DNA of 64,000 nucleotides from Klebsormidium nitens (Eukaryota > Streptophyta > Klebsormidiophyceae > Klebsormidiales > Klebsormidiaceae): positions 1 to 64,000 of the forward strand of contig DF237298.1 in assembly GCA_000708835.1 (NCBI GenBank). Direction: 5' to 3'. The translations under genes were made by a program, and so were the position numbers. A model generated the notes under the pieces. It was given only the letters and a program-made list of their open reading frames with translations, was not told the origin of the DNA and searched no databases. This document shows positions 12,159-23,504 of the stretch, in pieces. The stretch's first letter is position 1. Every line of letters starts with the position of its first letter.

Positions 12159-13513
12159 TCTGTATTGCTGACAGACCCCTCAAAAGAGCACAGTAGAAGT
12201 GCTTGCGCGCTTATGGTATTGTCCACTTTCCCTTCTCCAGGCACCTCTAGCAGCCTATGCAGGCGCTCCTGAGCTGCGCAAGTGCAACAACTTGACGATT
12301 GTTGGCATTGAACTCGGCACAGCTGGCTCTACCAGAGGCCAGTCTCTGCACATGGTGCACTTTCTAGTCGGACCGGGAGAGAAGCCTGGATTTCGGTGGA
12401 AACTTTGACACGCGCCCGAGGAAAATTCGTGCCACACTTGGTTAGCAAGGATTGCGGTTACAAGCAGGTTAGATTCTAGAAGCGCGCGCGATACCTGAGT
12501 GGTCTCGTGCGGCTTAGTTAAGTTACAGTAGAACTGATTGCTCTAACTGAAGAACGCCGACCGGTCACAAATACACCTCGTCACACCGGAATATGTGGCT
12601 GTCTTCGACCGAAAGTCAATCTGCATCATGCACGTCATTTCCCCGAGATGTACGGAACTGTCAACTCGTCCTGCCTGACCTGACGTCAGCTGAGTATTCT
12701 GGGTCAAACAAACCGAAAAAGAATTGCCCCGATAACCCTGCACAAATAGTGGGGATGGACAGAAGGTTTTCTCAAACAGTATTCGCCACGTCAGCGAGCA
12801 TCTTACAGTGACGAGAGCAATGGCGTCAATATGACGCTCATCAGAGTCAGGGAGCCAGGGGACGGCCCGCCGCCGGGCGCTCAGGCTTCTTCCCCAAAAC
12901 TTTATGGGCTGCGCAAAAAATTCTAGATAAAGGAAGGGCGCCAAGCTGGCTAGGTAGCCTGCAGCAGGCTGGCCGCCTGCAGCTGCTTCATAGGAGCATC
13001 AATGTGCCCTGGGAACCCCATATCATCAGCTTTTTCTGACGAACTCAGCTTAGGGGTAGCCACATTCCATGTAGGTAGAGCTGAGCTCTAACAATGTCAC
13101 CTGCATCGCTGCAAAAGGAAATGCTGTCTTACGCCATCTGACACTGATATCAAAAGCTGACCTTTGTCAAGGTGGGGTGAGCTGGACCCTCCAAGAGGTT
13201 TTTCCAGCATTTGAGCACTTCTACCAGGAGGATATTAAACTTGGAGGTTGAGTTTCCGGCTGCTGGTCGCCCCTAGATCGAGATTGGAAGCCTTCTCAAG
13301 TCACCCAAGTGTCATCATTGAGTGTAGTCGTGTCTTTCGATTCTGGAGGAAAGTGCACGGCGAGTGACTCCAAGAGCGAACTTACGGTTCCTCTCACCTA
13401 CATTGCAAACAGCAGGTCACGGTCTATGGTGGTGCATTATCCGAGCGCAGAATCTCTCTATCAGGTATAGATCTAATTTAAGTCTGGTCCTGTCTTGTTG
13501 AGTCACACCATCG
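12159..13513. other. shared intergenic promoter region of a divergent gene pair
   Basis: About 1.35 kb between the start codons of the minus-strand ZNF598-like gene and the plus-strand LRR receptor gene. Both promoters and 5' untranslated regions must lie here. I see no gene and no clear TATA box or named operator. Confidence 0.6.
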
Positions 13514-16500
13514 ATGGCTAGCAAATCAACGATGGAGGTGCGAGCTTCACGGAAGGCTTTGCTCATCTCGATTGCAGTCTGCAACACCTGGATGTGCGTC
13601 CAGGGGTACTCCTCTGATGGTGAGCATTCATCCTAGCAAAGTGTACATCGCAAGTTGATCAAGTGCTCGATTTAGAGTTGAAAGCGTACTCTATCATGTA
13701 CCAAAAGTGGTGCTCTTTTGAGTGCAACATGTCGTGAGAATACCCAATTGCCTTACTATATTTAATGGCAGCTGCAATCCTATTGTGTGGCCTGGAAAGC
13801 CGTGACTTTTGGGGCGCTTCCCCTCGCGCCAGTTTTCTATCATTCGCCCCCAATTGACTCAGGCTGCAATGGACCGCTCAGGACAGCTGTAAGGTCTCTA
13901 CTAAGACGATCAGGGAGATTCAGAAAACCAAGTCTGGCAAAACCAGCCTTGTTCTCACAGGGGCAAGAAAGAAGTGGCTTATTTAAAGGTGCACTCCCTC
14001 TCAAGCCAGTGCTTCTACAAATTCCTTAGTAGAACAGCGCTCCCCTCTGAGTTTCTTACAGGAGTTCAACCCCGAGTGCAGAAAGTTGTTGCAGTCTCAA
14101 CTTTTGCACTTTGACATACTTAATTTTGCAGTCAAGTGCTTGCATTGACTGGATCAATGTTTGAGGCTTAAACATGTGCTCAAAGTAACCCCAAGCTGTT
14201 TCTTTTAAGCAAACCAGAGCTGGCGGAGATGACTTCCAGTGCAGAGTTCTCCCCGTATCGCTCTATTTGACCAGATCCGGACATTGAGCTTGGGGACTGG
14301 TCTTGGGACCTTGCATCAGTTGTTTCCACCTTCGTTCCCGAAACAATGCGGAGAGTGATTACACAAATAGAGCAAGCTATAAAGCGTGGTCTCTCTCATC
14401 TGCAGTGGACGCTCTCTTAGAGGTGAAGGATGCGATGGGAGGACCGTCGAGAGCTTTTGTTTCTTGGGATCCTGACACGGATCCTTGCAATACAACGTGG
14501 TTGGGAGTGAGGTGCACAAGAGACCGAGTCACCAGCCTGTGAGTCTTCCCTCTCTTGCACCGAATCTCAGGGTCTGCATCAACCAGAGTTTTCCCTATCC
14601 CCAGCCCTTCTATGTCGTGACCAATTATGAGGAAGTACCGTACTCTCTGCTTTAAGTCCAATCCCAGGACCTACCTTGCGAATCTCGTCATTGTGCTGTA
14701 CTTGGTGCAGCCTCCTCTTGAGTCTGCATTAGTCACAGACCATCTTAATGTGCGTTGAGATGACGCTACATACGGGATTGAAGATGGTTATAGTTGCTGC
14801 CAAACCATAGCATAATCTTCCACCCTTTGAAAGTGTCGATCGGTATACTTGAAGAGAAGACCCCGAGCTTCACTTTCGTATATGACACCCTACATTCAGA
14901 TTTTTCGAAATTGTCCACTCGCAGGCTCGCTTTGGGGGACCCCTTGTCGCTCTGCCGTTACAACTACCTCACTCACGACTAAGCTGATCCCCCAGACTTT
15001 ATACCGCTGAGAAGACTTTGCTGCCATCACTCTCGACTCTCTGTCATCACTGCCAGCTTGCTGACGTCAGCAACGCTTTTTCTGCAGGGTTCTTGATAAC
15101 CAGACCCTGGACGGCACGGTGTCGCCGTCCATTGCAGCACTCACAGAGCTCACCACTCTAGTTCTCAACTACAATCGGCTTGGCGGCGTGGTTCCCGACA
15201 TGTTTGGAAACATGACCAACCTGCGATTTCTGTAAGTTGTCTTGCCTTTCCGTAGCCGCTTGAGGTCGCAGGATCGACATGTCCTAGAATCATTAGGCTT
15301 TGAGGCTTTTGAGGTCCGCCCCATGATTGAAAGCTCGGAGGTTGGTCAAGAAACATCCCTGAACACACGTTCAGCAGCCAGTCTGCGGTAATGTGAACCG
15401 CTGCTCTTCAACACTCTGGAATCCGTGAAAGCTTAGTTCTGAGGTGGGAAAGTCGGATCAGCGTGTTTTATGTTGAAATGTGGCAAGATATCAACGCCCT
15501 TATTCTGCTTCTGCTCATCCGTTTGGTGCTTTGCGTATTCCTTACTGCTGAAGCTCTCCCTGGTCTGGGTTGGAGGCAGTTCTGGAATCACAACAAAGAT
15601 GTCATCTCACTTTCGTGCCGATGCAGGGACCTTTCTCAGAACCGATTTGGGGGCCGCATTCCGCCTAGCCTCGGAAACGCCTCCAATCTTATAGCGATGT
15701 GAGCCTCAAAATTTCCCGCCGTTCTCTGTTGCGAATTCTTTTGCTCCAGGTTTCCGGCTTTCAGGGGTTAGGGTTTCAGAGCCCCAGAAACTATGACATT
15801 CTGTACTGTTGGAATTCAGCACTTCAAACGGAGCACCCCCCCGTCAGAGACAGTCTCCCTAGCGGTGCTTTCAGACCCAAGGTGCATTTCTGATCGCTTC
15901 GAAAAGACGACAGGAGATGACGAAAATCGTCACAGGGGCCGTGTCTCGAGTCTGTAATATAGACCTGTAATCATCCATCTTCTCGTTGACTAGACGCCTT
16001 CGAAGCAGTTCCAAGAATGTTTCACAGAGTTGTGTAGCACAAAGCAGGGTTGAGCTCGAGGATAGCTTGCTTATCCGATCTTCCTGTCAGCTGTCCAAAA
16101 ACTCGGGTAAGAATATCATAAGCGGAAGCGGAAGGCGCATACCTTAGCCGTAGATTAAACCATTATCTGCTTCGTGCCCGAGATACGGCAAGTCCACCTT
16201 TAAGAGCCATAGATTCTCCGCGCCACATTGGCTCCCAACTTCACTGAGCACCTAAAAAGGAATATGCTTGGGAAGATTCTTCGGAAGCGCTTCGTTGACG
16301 GATTCCGCTCTCGCAGCCGTAGAACACTGTGATAAACCAACCAGAGCGTCTCGACGCCGTTCTAGAGGAAGATGATACACGGAAACAAGATTAACCAGAG
16401 CATCCCAACGTCGTTCTAGAGAACAGACTGCACGAGAACATGTTTACCAAGCGCTTTTGCTGACGACATCCGCTTCCCTTTCGCAGCGTGTTGAGCTCCA

Positions 16501-19500
16501 ACAACTTCAACCAGAGCATCCCGACGTCGTTTGCCAGCCTGACGAAGCTGCAGTCGCTGAATGTGTCCAGTAACGATCTGCACGGAGCGTTTTTCGCACC
16601 GCTAGTCACACTGCCAGCTGTTCGAATACTGTGAGTTGCGTGTCGCTGCGTCCCAACAAAGGTGGTTGTCGAGATACTATGCGCCGGGGCCCTCGCTTGC
16701 GACGCGAATCTTTTAAAATCGTCGGGTTTCGACTAATTCGCTCGGAATCGCGCCGTTATGCCGTTCGGGAACGCGGAAGGTGGGAAGATTGTACACCGAA
16801 CGCTGCCCTCTAAAATCGCGACGCGGGTTTGAACGTCAGCGGCTTCCACTCGACGGCCTTTTGGTTCCTTAAAAAACCAAATGTTGTCTTTTTTACCCGT
16901 CACGCGACATCTGGGCGTTAGCACCGGAAGCATGACGTCAGGCGTGACGGGTCAGAAAGTGAATCCAATTGCACAGTGGACGAAGCAGAACAGTGACGTT
17001 GCCGTTTGTGTGCAGGGACTTATCCACAAACTCCATCAACGGAACCCTCCCAAACGTCAACGTCTCTTCGAGCCTAACTCTCCTGTAAGCCCCTTCGCCG
17101 TCCTTTTTTGCCTCCCTGTGAATTGGCACTTCGAGCGAGTTCGACCCGGTTTTCGTAAAGCATATATGTCCATTGCTTCATGTGAATTGAACCTTCGACC
17201 CGGTTTGAATGACACACAATAGTTCGTCTGAAGGTAGTATGGCCCCTACATTCAGGCGCCATATCGGCATCACAGAGTCCGGCTAGCTTCACCTAATGGG
17301 CGACTCCGAAGAGCAGAACACCACCTGCATGTCGCCCAAACACTGACATCTCCTCCAGCAGTCATTGGGGAAAGCGCTCCCCCAGACATTGCGACGACTC
17401 CCTCCTTTGCTTTGTCTCGATCTAGTTTCGAGCCGTCCTGTTCTATGCGCAGGAACGTGGAAAATAACCGACTAAGCGGGACGATCCCACGGGCTTATGT
17501 GTCCGACGGTCTCACCCTCCGGTAAGTCGCAGCGCAAACGCTCGCTCTCTCGGTGCCTGGCTGCTGTGCGTCACCACTGTCATTCGCTGCGCCTGGCGCT
17601 CTTTAAGATTGTAAGTTTGTCTTTGTCGATTTGCCTGTGACTCAATTTCCGAAGTCTGAAGGCCACTGGTCTATGGAACTCAAGAAGGATAACAATAAGC
17701 TCCGACCACTGAAAACCTTAACCCAAAAAAGATACCTTCTCCGCACCCCTGCCTCCCCTAACCACCAACCTAACCAGACCCGTCCCAGTGCGGTGACCTC
17801 ATTGTCGTCTTGACTTATTCTACTTCTTTTAGAGTTTGATTACTGGTCAGTCTCCAGCACATTATCCTGAACTCAAGGTTGGTCTTATAAGGACTCCAGA
17901 TAATTTAGCACTGAAGCCTCTGTTTTCGAACCTTTTTGTTTGCTGAGGCACTGGCTACGCTACCTTTCTTCCTCAGCCCCCCCAAACACTATTTGACAAA
18001 GGAGACAGCCAGAGGTTCGTCCGGGGCGTGCTTGGATGGAAAAAGTATCTTACCACAAAACTCGCTCGTGAATCTCAGCCCGGATTGGAGAGTGCAGTTC
18101 TGCAACTCTGGTGTTCGATCATATGGTGGTCATTAAGTTCACCGCTTCTTTTCAAGTCGAGACACAGCCAGGTTGAGCAATCTTCGTGCCCGGGTGACGG
18201 GTGGGAATAGCTTGGGGTGTACACTTCGGTTCTTTCCTTGGGCTTTGGGTGGAGTTGCAACAAATCTGATGAAATTCTCTACCTTACCTTCCGATTTAAT
18301 CATAGCCCATCCGAGCTGCTTGTTTCTTAGATGGAGTGGAACCAAACGGGTAAATCTACTTCTAGGCTTTTGGTTCGATTCAGTACGTCCCTGTGGTCTC
18401 AGTTTGGTATCTAACATGGCTCAGCTCAACCTGAATTTGAGACTTCTTTCCCGTCGCCCCTGCTGCAGTTTCTTTGGCTTTAATTGACTATCAACGCTTT
18501 CCGCAAACCACTGACAGCCGTAGCTTGTTGTGTAAGCAACATTTTGGGTTACAGCCAGGTCAAACTGAAACCTTTAAAGACCTTGATTAAAGAAGAAGAA
18601 ACCTGCCGCAGTTTCTCTGGCAACTCCAACCTGCGCCTCCCAGCCAGCCTCGCCCCAGCTCCTGCCCCCGTTCCAAAACCCCCGCCGCCGCCGCCACCAG
18701 AGGTTGCCACGTCACCAGCGCCCGAAAGTTCCACGTCACCAGCGCCCGCTCCTCAGCCGCCGGCTGTCAGCATTCCTGCAGCCACTCCCCCGATAGTGAC
18801 GGCGACGCCTAAACCCGCGGTTACGTTAAACCCGACGGTTAACTCGGTGGTTGCTACCCCGCAGTCGGCGAACCAGAGCTCGACAGCTGGCAAAGGTGAG
18901 GGTTCAACCTGGGTGACATATCTTGGCTTCGGGTCGTTTTATGCGCTGGGGCAGTGTGCCAAGTCAAGTTTGAAGTTGTGAAGGTGCAGAGGATGCGGAA
19001 GGGCGGTTAATGTCAAGTTTCTTACATACTTGCTAAGAGCGTTGCCTTACAGCATACCGGTAAGGAGATGCTTTGTTGAACTCGAACCGGCTAATAAAAT
19101 GTTTTAATTGTTGTCGTTGTGTCCAGACGGCGGGGGCTCCAACACCGGCGTCATCGTCGGGTCTTCGGTAGGAGTGGCGTTGGCGGCCGGTGTCATTGTG
19201 GCGGCTCTGCTTGCGCTTCTGGCGCTCAGAAGGCGGCGCCGCGCAGGCGCGGAGTCCGCGGCCTACTTGCCCACGACGACAAAAGGTGAGCAACCGCCAA
19301 CGCTCTTCTCTTTGTACACCTTGGGATCTATATTGACTGTACGCCTTGAGGTTTGCGTGATCGGGAGGATTTTTGGGTTAGGGTGCGCGAGCTCGGAAAC
19401 CTTCGGTACAGTTCCTTTCGGCGCACTAGCAGGGGATGTGGTTCCACACAGCTTGCGACGGCGCATATGCCTCAAGCCCGTCCGGCTCAGCTTCGCATCT

Positions 19501-22191
19501 GCAAACGCTCCAGCGTACGGCCTGCATATTCTTACGAAGGGTTCCGGCATTAGCATGTCTACACATGAGTTTTAAGAGGCCATGTGCGGGTAAATCCTAC
19601 CGGGGTCACGTATCCGGAGGCACTTCCTATACGACGTTTCCATGCTGCCCGCAGCGCATCTCCTGCAGACCCTCGACCAGTGCGGAAGAAACTGTGCGAG
19701 ATGCTTGTCATACCACCCCTTCATTTCCCTTTCATCTCTCTGTCCTAGAGGGGTATTCACATTGGTCCCGTGCGCTACCTTGCAGACACGTGGCAGCCGT
19801 TTCCGGACACGAGGCCGGTGACCCGGGGCTACGGGGGCGCTCGGATCTATCCGCTGCCGATGCTCATGCGAGGAACGCACGGCTTTGCAGATTCACAGCA
19901 GGTACGGGGCTCCTCTTTCTTCTCGCAGATCCTACGCGATGCTATCATGGTGTTAAGCATGAATGTATTCGAATCCAAGCCTTTAGAGTGCTTTCCTGCT
20001 GCTTTCCTACTGCTTCGATTCCTCTCTTCCAAACTTTCACAAAGTTCTTCCGTCGCATCAAAGTATGGGCATATCCGGATGTGTTTGCGTGCGTTCTGAG
20101 GATTCTTGCACCTTTGAAATCATAGGTTCTCGCGGTTGGTTTTGCGTGCCCCCTTTCCCCCTTTTTTTCGTGGTCTAGTTCCAGACGCGGGGTCTCCGGG
20201 ACCCTACAAAGAATGCAGGTACTCTCAGTCGCCCTTCCTTATAAACGACCCCTGTCTCAAGACAAAAGCTTGTCTGCCGAGTGCCTCTTCCATATATAGA
20301 AAGCATTTCCCTCCTTTTCTTCCCAGGTCGGAACCAGTCCCGGCAACAAAGTATACCTCGCCACGCTGCCAGAGAGCGATCCACTGCTCGTCAAACGGAG
20401 GGATCCCGCAATCGCGGGCTTCCAGTCCAAGTCCGAGTTCGAGAAAGAGGTCGAGGAGCTGGGCCGTCTGAACCACCGGAACCTGGTCAGTATGTTACCC
20501 AGCTTTTTGGCCCACTTTTGTCCGGTGCCTCCGCGTGAGAATTGATGCAGGAGGATGCAAATCTCTCCACTTAGAGACTCTCGCCTCAATTGTTACAGGA
20601 CTTCATTCTTGTGACATATATATCGGACGCCTCTCCAATTGTTTTGGCTTCACAACATTGATGTCTCTTTGCTTTTGACGTTCTTCTGAGCAAAGCCTTT
20701 GTGTAGACGGTCACTTAATTTGCCGTCGCAGCTTCTTTCTGATGTTCCCGCCAGTACGTTTTTCCCATTCCAGAGAACAGATAAGCTATTAACGCCGAAG
20801 ATAAAATGCTACCCGTGTCCGGGCCCTTTTGTGACCTCTCGGCGCCTCTTTCCAGGTCCCCCTCGCGGGCTGCTGCGACGACGACAAGGAGCGCATCCTC
20901 ATCTTCGCGGCCCCAGCCACCACCACTCTCCGCGACCACCTCCGCCCCGACAGTGTAAACACCCCCGCCCAGTCCCCTGACTGGGCCGCACGCCTTGAGA
21001 TCGCTTCGGGCATCGTGGGCGCCCTCGCCTATTTACACTCCAAATCCTCCCCCGAGCGCTTATACGAGGAGCTCGCGTCCACGTCCGTGATCCTGGACGA
21101 TAGCTTATGGCCAAGGCTGGCAGATTTCCACCTCGAGGGGGGTGCGGATCCGGAAAGCCCACTGTCGAGCAGCGGGCGTAGCTTGCCGCGTACTCCTTCG
21201 GGGGGGCGCCGGCAAGGCGGTTCTGATGGGGGGTGTTCCGGGGGACCGAAATCTGTTCACGCCGACGTGTACAATTTCGGAATGATCTTGCTGGAGCTGC
21301 TGGCGGGCCGGCCGCTCTTTTTGGCGGGCGTTCCTGTGGACAAGCGGAATCTCGCGAGCTGGGTGAGGGATCCCCCAAGTTCACAAAGGGTCCAGGTTTC
21401 AGTCCTTTGAGTGATATTGTCACCCGAAAACGGGAAGCTCCAAAGCATTCTCTGGAGGAATCTGAATACGACAGGCTCCGCCGGCGACCGGGTCCAACTT
21501 GCCCCCGCCGATAGGAGGCTTTCAGGAGGAATGTTATGACGTGTATCGTTTTTTGTGTTGTTCATATTGGCTTGTTCTTTCAGCAATTCAAAATGCCTGC
21601 GAACTGACTGGTCCATACGGGCGCCGGCATCAATCGCAGATGTGTCTCCTAGCCAGATCTTCGGACTTCAAAAGGCTGCAGTCTAGAACCCCATTGAGCG
21701 TCTACGCGGATAAGTGTTGAAAGCATGCAAAGTAGGGGGATTGAAAACCCTGTGAATGGGCACATCGCTACCGCCGCTCAAACGTAGCTTCGCTTTCGCA
21801 GGTCCCTCCGTTGCTGAGCGTGCGGGATTACGACTCGTTTCTCGACCCACAACTCGCGGGCGACTGCACGGAGCTCTCCCTCTCGGGCCTCTGCGATCTG
21901 GCGCAGGACTGCATCTCCGACCAAGAGATGGTCCGCCCATCGCTTCCCGAAATCCAGCGGCGGCTTGCGCGGTGCGTGAGCCTCCAGAACCGGAACGACC
22001 GGACGGAAAGCGGATTCCGGCCATCGCCCCGGGTGGGATTCTCGAAAGAGAAGGGGTGGGAAGAGGAGGATGAGTACGAAGTGCGAGATTTGCCCGACGG
22101 TGTGCCGATCGGACAGGGGCTTGGGCGAGCGGCTTGGGACGCGGTGGGGCCTTCGTCGGGCGGGACGAGCGATGCAGGGTCAACGCGGTGA
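13514..22191 (+). CDS. STRUBBELIG-like LRR receptor pseudokinase
   Basis: Single-pass plasma-membrane receptor, probably a signalling scaffold. Exons: 13514-13619, 14406-14538, 15088-15231, 15627-15698, 16487-16630, 17016-17084, 17453-17521, 18612-18895, 19127-19285, 19786-19901, 20327-20485, 20856-21362, 21802-22191; phases agree, 783 aa. Residues 1-31 look like a signal peptide (ALLISIAVCNTWMCVQG). Residues 36-80 are the N-terminal LRR cap with WDPDTDPCNTTWLGVRC. About seven LRRs follow (80-246) on 69-, 72- and 144-nt exons. Residues 258-338 are Pro-rich with APAPVPKPPPPPPP. Residues 348-374 are transmembrane, then RRRRR. The kinase-like domain (about 424-705) keeps the ATP Lys (LLVKRR, K455). 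It has YEE at 555-557 for HRD, A559 and S562 for the catalytic-loop Lys and Asn, DFH at 575-577 for DFG, and a broken Gly loop (GTSPGNKVY). Catalysis is therefore unlikely, as in STRUBBELIG. Assignment to that family rests on domain order and the Pro-rich segment. Confidence 0.9.
16285..16430 (+). repeat. intronic copies of the head of LRR exon 5
   Basis: The exon at 16487-16630 encodes FNQSIPTSF from AACCAGAGCATCCCGACG. The same stretch occurs upstream in the intron as AACCAGAGCGTCTCGACG (near 16340) and AACCAGAGCATCCCAACG (near 16392). The first copy also repeats the pre-exon sequence: GCGCTTCGTTGACGGATTCC matches GCGCTTTTGCTGACGACATC before the true acceptor, and it has its own CGCAG. Both copies lose the frame. 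Confidence 0.8.
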
Positions 22192-23504
22192 CGTTCCTAT
22201 AGGATGCAATATCTGGTTGTTCAGGCGGTAGACGGCTGACAGACAACGTATCGAACAATTGGCAAAAGCACACAGTGGCAAAAGCATACTGGATTCGGGA
22301 TAGTAGCGAGTGAACGAACGACGAAGGGCAGGGCTGGAGAAAGCCATGTATATTGTTGAATAAGTTATTCTGCAAGAAGCGTTTTTGCGGTAGAGTATCT
22401 GGAGCAGATTCCGGGTGTTGTGAGTCTATAACTTGGCCGGTGGGAGATGCTGATAGTGGTGCTTGACAGTACTGGCTGGTAGCTAACCTTAGAACCGGGT
22501 GTCCGTGCAGCAGATGTCCAGCAAGTTGCGAAGTCAAGACCTTCTCCGTTCAGAGTCGCTGCAATTTCTTTGTCATCATTCGATCTTGGCATCAGGACAT
22601 CATATGACATTTACTGAGTCAGGACATTATAGGTATGTGATGGGACTTGAGCGCAGGTGCGGCTGTGCACCATCCGACATGGCCCCTTAAGTTTTCTTCG
22701 ACTCCGACTGAGATATGCCTGAGACATTCAGAACGCCCGATCAGATACGCCCGGCTCATTGCAAGGATCCTCGGACGGTGTGTGTGCAGGACTTCTTAGA
22801 TGAGGTTGCAGCAGGATTTAAGGAGGCTGCTAACATGTCGAGCTCTAGCTCTTTTCCCTGCATGGGCAATGGGCAAGCTCACATGAGGAACATGAATGCC
22901 AGCTTGCCATAATCTGCGACGGTGATGTTGAAACTTGAGACTGATGTGCGGCCTGAAAGCCGTAATTTTTGGAAAGCCTGTCGTTCAACACTGCATGCAT
23001 TTAACATTACCATCGTGGCACAGCATGCACGTACCAGATTGACGACGCGGGCCGGGCTGCGGCCACTGTTGCACACTGCTGCCATGCAGCCGCCGCGCGC
23101 CATCAAGCCCTGCGCCGCGGCCGCGCCCGGGTGGCCGCACGCGCAGCCGCGGCAGGTCCGATATTGACTCGGACGGGTCAGGAAGGCCGTGCGCGCCTTG
23201 AGATCTGCGCCCACGATCCACCGGCAATCAGCTCTAGGCAAATCATCGACGGTCCGATTTGCTTTCATACCCAGCGAAGGTCGAACACCGCCATTGAAGT
23301 GGGGGATCATCCGCTTCACGTGAATGCATGGCAGAAGCCACGTCAGCAGGGAGATTCTGGGACTCTTTATCCGGACTGGGAAGCTTGAGCAGTGAGCACA
23401 GCTCAAGTGAGGGAGACCAAACCAGAGATGCATTAAGCACATCAGGAAGGGGGAGTCGTCTTCTCATAAGGCTCAGGAGGCGTCCTGAAGCATCCATTAT
23501 CAAC
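22192..23504. other. intergenic between LRR receptor and USP genes
   Basis: Holds the 3' end of the receptor gene and the promoter of the universal stress protein gene. A very GC-rich island at about 23040-23165 is open on both strands, but the readings (Ala/Arg-rich or Cys/Gly-rich) match no family I know. Confidence 0.5.

Noticed and set aside
12543-12944. Minus-strand 133-codon frame upstream of the ZNF598-like gene
   Set aside because: No domain and no splice link to the RING exon, whose own ATG fits the family start.
20179-20218. Possible small exon (FQTRGLRDPTKNA) between kinase-region exons of the LRR receptor
   Set aside because: It has AG and GT borders but would shift the frame; the exons on either side join perfectly in phase 0 without it.
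21683-22537. Minus-strand open frame of 284 codons
   Set aside because: Antisense to the last receptor-kinase exon, whose frame is well supported; no domain on the minus strand.
22879-23442. Minus-strand open frame of 187 codons with Cys-rich segment
   Set aside because: No recognisable domain, no splice context, and composition changes along its length; probably chance opening over a GC-rich island.
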